Positions 25,728 to 34,560 of a stretch of DNA of 64,000 nucleotides are shown piece after piece. Numbering within the stretch: position 1 is the stretch's first letter; each line of letters begins with the position of its first letter. Made by a program: the position numbers and the translations under genes. Source of the stretch: Planktophila grossartii (lineage in GTDB: Bacteria > Actinomycetota > Actinomycetes > Nanopelagicales > Nanopelagicaceae); assembly GCA_965234365.1 (NCBI GenBank), contig OZ248345.1:806001-870000 (forward strand), given 5' to 3'. Below the pieces are notes generated by a model. It ran no database searches, was not told the DNA's origin, and saw only the letters and a list, made by a program, of their open reading frames with translations.

Positions 25728-26778
25728 TCGTCGCCGAAGATTCGCGTCCACGAACATCGATAGTGACTACATCTCCTACTGCGTACTCAGGATCAAGGAG
25801 CGCTAGCGCAATGCCGACTTTCAATGAGGGTGAGAAAGTTCCACTCGTTACTACGCCGATTTCGCGTCCATCAGCTGCCTTAACCGCCATTCCTGCGCGT
25901 GGGATTCCACGGTCATTGGATTTCAAGGCTTTGAGAGTTCGAACTGTTCCGGCTTCTCTCTGAGATTGCAGAACATCAGAACCTCGGAAACTTTCTTTCT
26001 TCCACCCGATCGCCCAGCCAGCACTTGCCTGCACTGGAGAAATTTCTAGAGAGAGTTCATGGCCGTGAAGCGGATAACCCATCTCGGTGCGCAATGTGTC
26101 ACGAGCTCCTAGACCACAAATGAGTCCGTCGAAAGGCTTCATCGCTTCAACGAGTGCATCCCAGACAACAGACGAATCGCTCCAGTTAGGGACTAATTCA
26201 TATCCATGCTCGCCGGTGTAACCAGTACGACAGAGAATGACATCGCAGCCGGCGATAGAGACATGAGCAAATGCCATGTAATCCATTGTTGGATTAATTC
26301 CTAAGCTGCGAATGACTTCGACTGCTTGAGGGCCTTGAAGAGCGAGCACTGCAAAACTTTCGTGGAGATTAGTTACCGATATTCCCGAAGGAACGTTCTC
26401 ATTGAGAACCCTGACAACATCTGTCGTGTTTGATGCATTGGGAATCAGGAAGAAATCTGAATCTAAATTTCTATACGCGATGAGGTCATCCACGACACCG
26501 CCATCAGGATTGCAGAGCAAGGTGTATTGAGCCTTGCTATCGACAATGCGATTGAGATCATTGGTAAACATTGCATTGAGGAATTCGAGCGCGCCATCGC
26601 CTTTGACGCTCGCCTTTCCTAAATGTGAGACATCGAAGAGTCCCACCCGTTCACGAACAGCAGTGTGCTCAGCGAGGACGCCAGCTCCTGGATATTCGAT
26701 TGGCATCAACCAGCCTCCGAAATCGGCCATCTTGGCCTGGAGGTCTATATGTTTCTGATGCAAAGGTGAGTTTTTCAC
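25690..26778 (-). CDS. gcvT: Aminomethyltransferase (glycine cleavage T protein)
   Basis: 362 residues. Releases ammonia from the lipoyl-bound aminomethyl group of GcvH and passes the carbon to tetrahydrofolate. Diagnostic N-terminus: ADFGGWLMPIEYPG; the catalytic Asp is in GGVVDDLIAYR; C-terminal GTFSPSLKVGIALA. gcvP and gcvH are not here. The GTG at 26778 is chosen from TAAGTT 6 bases upstream. Confidence 0.94.
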   Translation of the reverse strand: MKNSPLHQKHIDLQAKMADFGGWLMPIEYPGAGVLAEHTAVRERVGLFDVSHLGKASVKGDGALEFLNAMFTNDLNRIVDSKAQYTLLCNPDGGVVDDLIAYRNLDSDFFLIPNASNTTDVVRVLNENVPSGISVTNLHESFAVLALQGPQAVEVIRSLGINPTMDYMAFAHVSIAGCDVILCRTGYTGEHGYELVPNWSDSSVVWDALVEAMKPFDGLICGLGARDTLRTEMGYPLHGHELSLEISPVQASAGWAIGWKKESFRGSDVLQSQREAGTVRTLKALKSNDRGIPRAGMAVKAADGREIGVVTSGTFSPSLKVGIALALLDPEYAVGDVVTIDVRGRESSATISALPFVPSHVR

Positions 26779-26784
26779 AGCAAC

Positions 26785-26790
26785 AACTTA
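26785..26790 (-). promoter_or_regulatory. -10 element, leaderless start of gcvT
   Basis: TAAGTT on the minus strand, 6 bases before the GTG at 26778. Confidence 0.45.
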
Positions 26791-26864
26791 CACTTACGAC
26801 CTCGCATCTGCGCAGTTACGGCAGAGTGATTTGAACCTATTCAGTGATAGCTAGAGGAGTCGCC

Positions 26865-28379
26865 ATGACCACGATCCGCCTTTCAGACGGAATTGTTAAA
26901 GATGATGTGTTGGTCGTGGGGTTGGCCTCTAAGAGTTCTAAATCCACAAAGGCAGGAGCAACATCTCTACAGATTGAATCTGGAGACCTCGCAATTGATA
27001 CCAAAGTTCTTATGCAGGCCCTCTCAGATTTGGGCGCCACAGGAAAAGCTGATGAAGTTATAAAGGTTCCAAGCACCTCTACTCGCCTTATTGTCTTCAC
27101 AGGTCTTGGAAAGGCTTCAGCGAATTACGATCATGAAGTTCTACGACGTGCAGCAGGTGCTGCAGCTCGCGCATTGGCTGGAAATTCAAGTGCCACTTTC
27201 TCGCTTCCCGCAAAGAGCGCAGCAGGTGTAAAGGCGATTGCTGAAGGCGCTGCACTGGGCTCATACCTCTTCGACCAATTTAGAGGTTCAACCAAGAGCG
27301 CACAAAAGGCTCCGCTGAAATCAATCACTATCCACTCAGATCTTGCTGGTAAAGCTGATGTGAAAGCTCTTGCTAAATCAGCAGAGATTATTGGAACTTA
27401 TACAAATTTGGTACGCGATCTCATCAATACTCCCCCAAGCCATCTCACCCCCGAGACTTTCTGTAAGGCAATCGCAGATGCAGTTAAGAAAGCTGGCGGA
27501 GCATCTGCTGGTCTCAAGGTCTCAGTGATGACTGATTCACAATTACGTTCGAAAGGTTATGGCGGAATCATCGGCGTTGGACAAGGTTCAGCAAATCCAC
27601 CACGACTTCTCCACGTCTCGTACTCTCCCAAAGGTGCGAAAGCGAAGAAGAGGTATGCATTTGTTGGTAAGGGAATTACCTTCGATACAGGTGGACTTGC
27701 ACTGAAGCCAGCTCTTGGTATGGAAGCGATGAAGTCAGATATGAGCGGAGCAGCGGCTGTGTGCGCTGCAACGATTGCGATTGCACTTCTCAAATTGCCA
27801 GTTGCCATCGAAGCATGGGCACCACTTGCTGAAAATATGGTGAGTGATACTGCAACACGTCCGAGTGATGTCATCACTATGTACGGTGGAAAGACAGTTG
27901 AAGTTCTCAACCCAGATGCTGAAGGTCGTCTCGTTCTCGGTGATGCACTTGTGCGCGCTCAAGAGACAAAGGATCTCGATGGCATAGTCGATGTCGCAAC
28001 ATTGACTGGTGCTCAAGTTGTTGCACTGGGAACTCGTACGAGCGCTGTGATGACAAATAATCCAGAATTTTCATCTCACTTTATGGATGTGACAAAAGAG
28101 ACAGGTGAAGCGTTCTGGCCGATGCCACTTCCTGTCGAACTTCGCGCTTCTTTAGATTCACCGGTTGCTGACCTCGCAAATATCGGCGAACGCATGGGCG
28201 GAATGCTCGTTGCCGGCTTGTTCCTCAAAGATTTCGTCTCAGATGAACTCCCATGGCTGCACCTGGATATTGCAGGTCCTGCCTATAACGAGAGCCAGCC
28301 CCACGGATATACCCCGGTCGGCGGAACTGGTGTGGCTCTTCGCTCTCTCGTTCAGCTGGCAGTGGCTGCTAGCGCCTAA
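26865..28379 (+). CDS. pepA: Leucyl aminopeptidase (M17)
   Basis: 504 residues from the ATG at 26865, which has AGAGGAG 5 bases upstream; the open frame reaches 26844. Two-metal aminopeptidase that frees N-terminal amino acids, used for peptide turnover and peptide scavenging. Metal and catalytic motifs: VGKGITFDTGG, KSDMSGAAAV, and the family signature NPDAEGRLVL. The N-terminal third is the less conserved hexamer-forming domain. Confidence 0.95.
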   Translation: MTTIRLSDGIVKDDVLVVGLASKSSKSTKAGATSLQIESGDLAIDTKVLMQALSDLGATGKADEVIKVPSTSTRLIVFTGLGKASANYDHEVLRRAAGAAARALAGNSSATFSLPAKSAAGVKAIAEGAALGSYLFDQFRGSTKSAQKAPLKSITIHSDLAGKADVKALAKSAEIIGTYTNLVRDLINTPPSHLTPETFCKAIADAVKKAGGASAGLKVSVMTDSQLRSKGYGGIIGVGQGSANPPRLLHVSYSPKGAKAKKRYAFVGKGITFDTGGLALKPALGMEAMKSDMSGAAAVCAATIAIALLKLPVAIEAWAPLAENMVSDTATRPSDVITMYGGKTVEVLNPDAEGRLVLGDALVRAQETKDLDGIVDVATLTGAQVVALGTRTSAVMTNNPEFSSHFMDVTKETGEAFWPMPLPVELRASLDSPVADLANIGERMGGMLVAGLFLKDFVSDELPWLHLDIAGPAYNESQPHGYTPVGGTGVALRSLVQLAVAASA

Positions 28380-28466
28380 CCGCGTTATGCAATCACCCGC
28401 CTAGGCTGGCAAGATACGACTGTTGAGCTCATTTCAAAGAGGGCTCACTTGCGAAGGAGTATCTCG

Positions 28467-29834
28467 GTGGCAGATTTTGATCTCGTAGTTCTCGGCGGCG
28501 GAAGCGGCGGCTATGCAGCAGCTCTTCGTGGAGCGCAGCTTGGACTTTCAGTTGCTCTCATCGAGAAAGATAAGGTCGGCGGAACATGCCTTCACCGCGG
28601 ATGTATTCCTACAAAGGCTCTCCTTCACGCAGGTGAAGTTGCAGATAGCGCACGCGAATCTGCGCAATTTGGAGTAAATGCCACTTTCAACTCAATCGAT
28701 ATGGTCGGAGTGAACTCCTATAAAGATGGAGTTATCGCCGGTCTCTATAAAGGTTTGCAAGGTCTCGTTAAATCTCGTGGCATTACATTCGTCGAAGGTA
28801 GCGGACGCCTCGTTTCTAATAACACTGTCGAAGTCAATGGAACTCAATACGTAGGAAAGAACATCGTTCTTGCTACTGGTTCATACGCTCGCACACTTCC
28901 TGGCCTCGACATCGATGGTCAGCGCGTTATCACTTCAGATCACGGAACTTCTCTTGGCTACGTTCCAAAGAGTGCAATCGTTCTGGGTGGTGGAGTTATC
29001 GGATGCGAATTCGCATCTGTATGGAAATCTTTTGGAGCAGAAGTAACAATTATCGAAGGTCTTCCGCATCTCATCGCGTTGGAAGATGAATCTTCAAGCA
29101 AGCTTCTAGAGCGCGCATACCGCAAGCGTGGAATCAACTTTGAGCTCGGAGTTCGTTTTAAATCTCATCGCGTAGATGCCAATGGCGTCACGGTCACTCT
29201 TGAAGATGGACGCGAGTTCACAGCCGATGTACTTCTTGTCTCTGTGGGCCGTGGCCCGGTCACAGATGGAATTGGCTACCAAGAAGTCGGTATTGCAATG
29301 GATCGCGGATACATCACCGTCGATGACCACTGCCGCACAAATATCCCTGGCATCTTCGCTGTCGGTGACATCATTCCAACTCTTCAGCTTGCACACGTTG
29401 GTTTCCAAGAAGGAATTCTTGTCGCCGAGACAATCGCTGGACTCAACCCTCGTCCAATAAATTACGATGGCGTTCCACGCGTTACATATTCAGAGCCAGA
29501 AGTTGCATCCGTTGGTCTATCAACAAAGATCGCAAAGGAACGCGGCTACGACGTCGTTGAGCTCGATTACAACCTCGCTGGAAACGGCAAGGCACAGATT
29601 CTTAAGACAGCAGGTTCCATCAAACTTGTTGCGCAGAAGAATGGTCCAGTACTTGGAATCCATATGGTCGGCGCACGCGTTGGCGAGTTACTTGCTGAAG
29701 CACAATTGATCTTTAACTGGGAGGCGACTGCAGATGATGTTGCGCCTCTCGTTCATGCACACCCAACACTGTCTGAGGCTATGGGCGAAGCTCATATGGC
29801 TCTTGCAGGCAAACCACTTCACGCGCACGGTTAA
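28467..29834 (+). CDS. lpdA: Dihydrolipoamide dehydrogenase (E3)
   Basis: 455 residues from the GTG at 28467 with AAGGAG 7 bases upstream. Reoxidises dihydrolipoyl groups of the 2-oxo acid dehydrogenases with FAD and NAD. N-terminal GGGSGGYAAA, redox disulfide GGTCLHRGCIPTK, NAD site GGGVIGCEFAS, and the active-site His-Glu in HAHPTLSEAMGEA. Followed 19 bases later by the E2 gene; E1 is elsewhere. Confidence 0.96.
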   Translation: MADFDLVVLGGGSGGYAAALRGAQLGLSVALIEKDKVGGTCLHRGCIPTKALLHAGEVADSARESAQFGVNATFNSIDMVGVNSYKDGVIAGLYKGLQGLVKSRGITFVEGSGRLVSNNTVEVNGTQYVGKNIVLATGSYARTLPGLDIDGQRVITSDHGTSLGYVPKSAIVLGGGVIGCEFASVWKSFGAEVTIIEGLPHLIALEDESSSKLLERAYRKRGINFELGVRFKSHRVDANGVTVTLEDGREFTADVLLVSVGRGPVTDGIGYQEVGIAMDRGYITVDDHCRTNIPGIFAVGDIIPTLQLAHVGFQEGILVAETIAGLNPRPINYDGVPRVTYSEPEVASVGLSTKIAKERGYDVVELDYNLAGNGKAQILKTAGSIKLVAQKNGPVLGIHMVGARVGELLAEAQLIFNWEATADDVAPLVHAHPTLSEAMGEAHMALAGKPLHAHG

Positions 29835-29853
29835 GTAAGAGGAGAAAATAGCG

Positions 29854-31539
29854 ATGTCATTCTCAGTAACAATGCCAGCTCTCGGCGAGAGCGTTAGTGA
29901 AGGAACAGTTACACGTTGGCTCAAGAACGAAGGCGACATGGTCGCTGTCGACGAACCGCTCCTCGAGGTTTCAACAGATAAGGTCGATACAGAAATCCCT
30001 TCACCTGTTGCAGGAATTCTTTCAAAGATTGTTGTCGGTGTAGATCAGACTGTTGCAGTTGGCGCAGAACTTGCAGTCATCGCTGACAGCGCAGGTGCTT
30101 CAGCGCCAGCTCCAACACCCGTTGCTGCAGCACCAGCGCCCGTTCTAGAAAGTCCGGCTCCGGCACCTGTAGTTGCAGCACCAACTCCCCCTCCTGCTGC
30201 ACCAGTTGCAACACCTGCTGCACCTGCAGGCGGTGGCACCGTCATCACAATGCCAGCGCTCGGTGAATCAGTGAGCGAAGGAACAGTTACTCGTTGGCTC
30301 AAGAACGTGGGCGATTCCGTTGCAGTTGATGAAGCGCTTCTCGAAGTTTCTACAGATAAGGTCGATACAGAAATCCCTTCACCAGTTGCAGGAACACTCC
30401 TTGCAATCGATGTTGCAGTTGATACAACTGTTCCTGTCGGTGCACGTCTTGGACTTATTGGTGTGTCAGGAGCAGCTCCTGCTCCAGTGGCTGCGACACC
30501 TGCGCCAACTCCTGCTCCAACTCCTGCTCCAGTGGCTGCGACACCTGCGCCAACTCCACCACCAGCTCCAGTTGCTCCAACACCTGTTGCGCCAGCTCCT
30601 CCGGTTTCTCAACCACAAGATGCATATGTCACTCCGATTGTTCGCAAACTCGCAAATGATCTTGGAGTAAACCTTGCATCAGTACGTGGAACAGGTATCG
30701 GCGGACGTATCCGTAAGGAAGACGTTGAAAGCGCGGCACCGAAGTCAGCAGCAGTTACATCTGCGCCAGTTGCAGCAGCGGCCCCACAAACTCCACGACC
30801 AGCAGCTCCTGTTGCATCACCTCTTCGCGGAACAACAGTGACTATGTCACGTCTTCGCAAGGTCATTGCAGCGCGCATGGTCGAATCACTTCAAGTTTCT
30901 GCGCAACTCACAACAGTGATTGAAGTAGATGTTACAAAGATTGCTCGTCTGCGCGATCGTTCAAAGGCAACATTTGAAGGGCGCGAGGGTGTCAAGCTCT
31001 CATTCCTTCCATTCTTCGCAGTAGCTGTATGCGAAGCTTTGAAGCAACACCCAGTTCTCAACTCATCTGTCGAGGGTGATCAGATTATTTATCACGGTGC
31101 AGAGCACCTCGGTATTGCAGTTGATACAGAACGCGGACTCTTAGTCCCAGTGATTCATAACGCTGGCGATCTCAACATGGGAGGCGTAGCTCGCAAGATT
31201 GCAGATCTCGCAGCTCGCACACGCGATAACAAGGTCACTCCCGATGAACTCGGTGGCGGAACATTTACCCTCACCAATACAGGTTCACGAGGTGCACTCT
31301 TTGATACACCCATCATTAATCAGCCACAGGTCGCAATCCTTGGACTCGGTGCAGTTGTAAAGCGTCCAATGGTTGTGAAGGGCGAAGATGGTGGTGAGAC
31401 AATCGCTATCCGTTCAATGGTCTATCTCGGTCTCTCCTACGATCACCGCGTAGTAGATGGCGCCGATGCAGCACGCTTCTTGGTAACTCTTAAAGAGCGC
31501 CTCGAAGGTGGAGCATTCGAAGCAGATTTGGGTCTCTAA
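29854..31539 (+). CDS. sucB: 2-oxo acid dehydrogenase E2 (dihydrolipoyl acyltransferase), two lipoyl domains
   Basis: 561 residues. Lipoyl domain 1 (about 1-76) and lipoyl domain 2 (about 128-205), each with lipoylated Lys in STDKVDTE; Ala/Pro linkers; E3-binding domain (about 255-292, TPIVRKLANDLGV); catalytic domain with His-x-x-x-Asp in YDHRVVDGADAARF. In actinobacteria this protein can serve both pyruvate and 2-oxoglutarate complexes, so sucB versus aceF/dlaT is open. Ribosome-binding site AAGAGGAG precedes the ATG. Confidence 0.94.
   Translation: MSFSVTMPALGESVSEGTVTRWLKNEGDMVAVDEPLLEVSTDKVDTEIPSPVAGILSKIVVGVDQTVAVGAELAVIADSAGASAPAPTPVAAAPAPVLESPAPAPVVAAPTPPPAAPVATPAAPAGGGTVITMPALGESVSEGTVTRWLKNVGDSVAVDEALLEVSTDKVDTEIPSPVAGTLLAIDVAVDTTVPVGARLGLIGVSGAAPAPVAATPAPTPAPTPAPVAATPAPTPPPAPVAPTPVAPAPPVSQPQDAYVTPIVRKLANDLGVNLASVRGTGIGGRIRKEDVESAAPKSAAVTSAPVAAAAPQTPRPAAPVASPLRGTTVTMSRLRKVIAARMVESLQVSAQLTTVIEVDVTKIARLRDRSKATFEGREGVKLSFLPFFAVAVCEALKQHPVLNSSVEGDQIIYHGAEHLGIAVDTERGLLVPVIHNAGDLNMGGVARKIADLAARTRDNKVTPDELGGGTFTLTNTGSRGALFDTPIINQPQVAILGLGAVVKRPMVVKGEDGGETIAIRSMVYLGLSYDHRVVDGADAARFLVTLKERLEGGAFEADLGL
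29974..30383 (+). repeat. Near-identical DNA repeat of the two lipoyl domains
   Basis: A 32-base run is identical at 29974-30005 and 30352-30383 (378 bases, 126 codons apart), covering the lipoyl-lysine loop; flanking bases are also nearly identical, including the THR-to-N segment before it. Synonymous positions match too, so the copies are young or homogenised. Confidence 0.9.
30481..30557 (+). repeat. Ala/Pro linker tandem repeat
   Basis: A 32-base run recurs at 30481-30512 and 30526-30557, offset by 45 bases (15 codons), within the flexible linker after lipoyl domain 2. Linker length is likely to vary between strains. Confidence 0.85.
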
Positions 31540-31544
31540 AGTCG

Positions 31545-32435
31545 ATGTCAGTCCCACAACGCATTGCAATCACGGGTGCTTCAGGACTTATCGGAACAGC
31601 TCTTGTCGGTCACCTCAAGAGCGAAGGCCACACAGTTCAGCGATTTGTTCGCCGTCCCGTCGTAGCACCCGATGAAATTCAGTGGGATCCCAAGACTGGT
31701 TATGTAGATATTGAAGCTCTCCGTGGAGTCGATGCAGTCATTCACTTAGCTGGTGTGGGTGTTGGCGATAAGCGTTGGAGCAAGAAGTACAAATCTGAAA
31801 TTCTCAACTCTCGCTTACTTGGAACTACCGCCATTGCTCATGCAGTGAACGAGGTAAAGCCACAGGTATTCATCTCAGCAAGTGCCATCGGTTGGTATGG
31901 CGAATCAGGTAATCGCTCTGTCGTTGAAGCAGATCGCGTAGGAGATGACTTTCTCGCAGCTGTCTGTCGTGAATGGGAAGGCGCAGCTGATCTCGTGACA
32001 GATGTGCGCACAGTAAAGATTCGTACCGGTTTGGTGCTCGATCCCACAGGTGGCGCACTCGGCAAGATGCTTCCACTCTTTCGCTTAGGTCTCGGTGGAA
32101 AGCTTGGCAATGGAAAGCAGTGGTGGTCTTGGATCACTCTCCACGATGTAATCCGTGCCATTACATTCTTACTTGAAAATAAAGTTTCAGGTCCAGTTAA
32201 TCTGACATCACCAAACCCGGTGACCAATCAAGAATTTACATCTGCACTTGCTCGTGCGATGCATCGCCCGGCTCTCTTTCCAGCTCCTGCTATCGCCCTA
32301 AAAATTGCGCTCGGTGGTTTCTCATCTGAAATCTTGGGAAGCAAGAAGGTCATTCCACAAGCGCTCACCGATGCTGGCTTTACATGGGATTACCCACACA
32401 TCACTAACGCGCTGACAGCTTTAATTCAGGAGTAA
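31545..32435 (+). CDS. TIGR01777-family NAD(P)-binding epimerase-like protein
   Basis: 296 residues, extended SDR fold. Nucleotide site TGASGLIGTALVGHL at residues 10-24, SASAIGWYG, and the C-terminal segment GGFSSEILGSKKVIPQAL typical of the TIGR01777 (YfcH/SulA) group; catalytic role not known. It follows E2 by 5 bases and so joins the lpdA-E2 operon, as in mycobacteria (Rv2215-Rv2216). The end overlaps the convergent FAD gene by 15 bases. Confidence 0.88.
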   Translation: MSVPQRIAITGASGLIGTALVGHLKSEGHTVQRFVRRPVVAPDEIQWDPKTGYVDIEALRGVDAVIHLAGVGVGDKRWSKKYKSEILNSRLLGTTAIAHAVNEVKPQVFISASAIGWYGESGNRSVVEADRVGDDFLAAVCREWEGAADLVTDVRTVKIRTGLVLDPTGGALGKMLPLFRLGLGGKLGNGKQWWSWITLHDVIRAITFLLENKVSGPVNLTSPNPVTNQEFTSALARAMHRPALFPAPAIALKIALGGFSSEILGSKKVIPQALTDAGFTWDYPHITNALTALIQE

Positions 32436-33566
32436 CTCCTGCGCCGCAAGGCGTCCCGATAAGAGTGCGCCATTCTGCGAAGGCGCAGTTCGATAATCAC
32501 CAGCAATAAAGAGTCCATCCGCAATTTTTGCGGAGTGTGCTCCTTGGGTGCCTACGCCAAAAATTGGCAATGACTTTGGAATCTCATACTTGGCGATAAG
32601 AGACCAATCAGATGTTGAAACGCCCCACATGGTTGCAAGATGTCTGCGCACCTCTGATTCGGAAGCGAATTCAATAGTCGTCGATGAGAGCAAGGTCTTT
32701 CCAAGCGGGGCGTAGTGCGGCACCATATGTGAGATCGCTATCGAATTAATAACTGGTCCTCGTGCCTGACCATCAATGAGTAGTCGATTGGATTGCGTCA
32801 TTTCAAAAGGAACTTCGTGATACCAGGTGGTGCTTGAGGCGAGTTTGGGGACGTTGGGAATATCCAATAGCTGCGCTGCAGTAGTGAGATCTGCCGCAAC
32901 AATAACTGCATCAGCTTTCACGTCATTGAGTGAATCAATGCGAGTATTGAGGTGAATGGTTTGAACTCGTCGAGCAAGTGCTTTCGCTAACTCCCCTGCG
33001 CCTTGCGCTGGAAGACCAGGCTTGCCCGAGATAAAGGAGCGAATAATCTCCTTGCCGCTCACTGCATCTACGTTGGATGGTGAGGTGAGAAAGACACCTG
33101 ATAAGAACGGTTTGAGGACACGAAGATAAAGATTGCCGTAACGCAAGAGTTCATCTTCCACTGAATGGCCAGACTTTGCTGGGCTGGTGAGGTAACCGAT
33201 GAAACTCAACTTCGCAAAGATGGATCCGGTTGCAGAGTTCAGGGCTGACAAAGGGTTGTGGCGAGGATCGCCTAAGGAAATAATCTTCTGATCGATTGAA
33301 ATATCGATAGATCGTGAAGCTTCTACAAAATCTATTTCAGAGATCACATCTAAACGAAGTAACTCTGGATAGTGTGAGTTGATGAGTTGAAATCCTCGAT
33401 CTAATCGATATCCATCGATGAGATCTGTTGCAACTCTGCCGCCGACTCGATCTGAAGATTCATAGACCTCAACGTCGCATCCGGCATCCTGCAGCGTGAT
33501 CGCTGCACTCAATCCTGCAAGGCCAGCGCCTACAACTGCTACCTTCTTATCGGACACTGATTTCAC
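32421..33566 (-). CDS. FAD-dependent amine oxidase / carotenoid-desaturase-like oxidoreductase
   Basis: About 381 residues. The dinucleotide site VAVVGAGLAGLSAAITLQ lies at the N-terminus, followed by ESSDRVGGRVATD, and the C-terminal FAD motif is GLFIAGDYRTAPSQNGALLSGRLAA. Group member of NAD(P)/FAD oxidoreductases near protoporphyrinogen oxidase and phytoene desaturase; substrate unknown. The start is GTG at 33566 (or 33557), inside the end of the upstream Gfo/Idh gene, so the two are translationally coupled. Confidence 0.8.
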   Translation of the reverse strand: MKSVSDKKVAVVGAGLAGLSAAITLQDAGCDVEVYESSDRVGGRVATDLIDGYRLDRGFQLINSHYPELLRLDVISEIDFVEASRSIDISIDQKIISLGDPRHNPLSALNSATGSIFAKLSFIGYLTSPAKSGHSVEDELLRYGNLYLRVLKPFLSGVFLTSPSNVDAVSGKEIIRSFISGKPGLPAQGAGELAKALARRVQTIHLNTRIDSLNDVKADAVIVAADLTTAAQLLDIPNVPKLASSTTWYHEVPFEMTQSNRLLIDGQARGPVINSIAISHMVPHYAPLGKTLLSSTTIEFASESEVRRHLATMWGVSTSDWSLIAKYEIPKSLPIFGVGTQGAHSAKIADGLFIAGDYRTAPSQNGALLSGRLAAQELLLN

Positions 33567-34554
33567 GCGCCTTATCAATAATGGAGGCAACGGCGAGGAT
33601 CTGATCTCTGCTCACTGGCATCGCATTCTTGCCTTCGAGTGCACCTGCAACTTCTAAATAAAACTGCCCGTAATTTCCGGGTACTGCTTGAATTTCTTCG
33701 CGTTGATCGCCGCGTTGAATGTAAGCCTTGGACGATGTAGGCACTTGCCAGATTCCACCTTCAGGATAATTTCCGGCCCGTAGGAGAGCTTCTTGTGGAT
33801 CGAGTTCTTCAATAATGAGAGCGCCTTCAGTGCCTAGTGCGCGAATGCGCGGGCCTGTTGACCCGGAAATTGCACTGACAGAACAATAAGAATCAACGCC
33901 TGATTGGTGTCGGAGATTGAGAACCACATCGTCTTCAGAATCTCCTCGAATCTTTCGAATACTGGCATAGGTGAGATCTGCCGGTCCAAATGCATCAAGG
34001 GCAGTTGAAAGCAAATGTGTTTGAAGGTCTAGGAGTAAGCCGCCACCTTCTTCAGGCGAGAGAGTTTCACGCCAAGCCGAAGGGTTTAACTGAGGGCGGT
34101 ACCGTTCAAAACGTGAATCAAGTCGAAAAACTTTTCCGATGAGGCCATTATTAGCTACCTTCTTGAGCGTCAACATATCGCAATCCCATTGACGGTTATA
34201 GAAAGCAGTGACCGGCACTCCGGATTTATCGCTGGCATCAAGGATGCGAAGAGTTTCAGCAACAGTGCGACCCATTGGCTTCTCAACAACGACGGGAACT
34301 CCTGCAGAAATTGCGGCAAGTGCATGTTCTGTGTGAACGGAGTTCGCTGTAGCAACAACTACCAGGTCGAGATCCTGTGCAAGAAAGTCAGTGAAATTCT
34401 CAACTACTTTGACGAGTGGAAAATCTTCCTTCGCCTGTCGTGCGCGCGTTGAATTGCCGGTAAGAACTGTTGCGACTTCAAATCCGCACCCTTTTAGTAA
34501 GGGAGCATGAAATGAACGTCCAGCAAGTCCGTAACCGGCAATTCCTACGCGCAT
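33547..34554 (-). CDS. Gfo/Idh/MocA-family oxidoreductase
   Basis: 335 residues. N-terminal Rossmann site GIAGYGLAGRSFHAPLL, then VVATANSVHTEHALAAI and EKPMGRTVAE, where the Lys of EKP is the catalytic residue. Likely an NAD(P)-dependent dehydrogenase of a sugar, inositol or similar polyol. Lies 6 bases after the MMPL gene and overlaps the FAD gene, forming one transcription unit. Confidence 0.88.
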   Translation of the reverse strand: MRVGIAGYGLAGRSFHAPLLKGCGFEVATVLTGNSTRARQAKEDFPLVKVVENFTDFLAQDLDLVVVATANSVHTEHALAAISAGVPVVVEKPMGRTVAETLRILDASDKSGVPVTAFYNRQWDCDMLTLKKVANNGLIGKVFRLDSRFERYRPQLNPSAWRETLSPEEGGGLLLDLQTHLLSTALDAFGPADLTYASIRKIRGDSEDDVVLNLRHQSGVDSYCSVSAISGSTGPRIRALGTEGALIIEELDPQEALLRAGNYPEGGIWQVPTSSKAYIQRGDQREEIQAVPGNYGQFYLEVAGALEGKNAMPVSRDQILAVASIIDKAREISVR

Positions 34555-34560
34555 CGGGTA

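Noticed and set aside
30045..30302. Minus-strand frames rich in Gly/Ala across the E2 linker
   Set aside because: They are complements of the Ala/Pro linker repeat.
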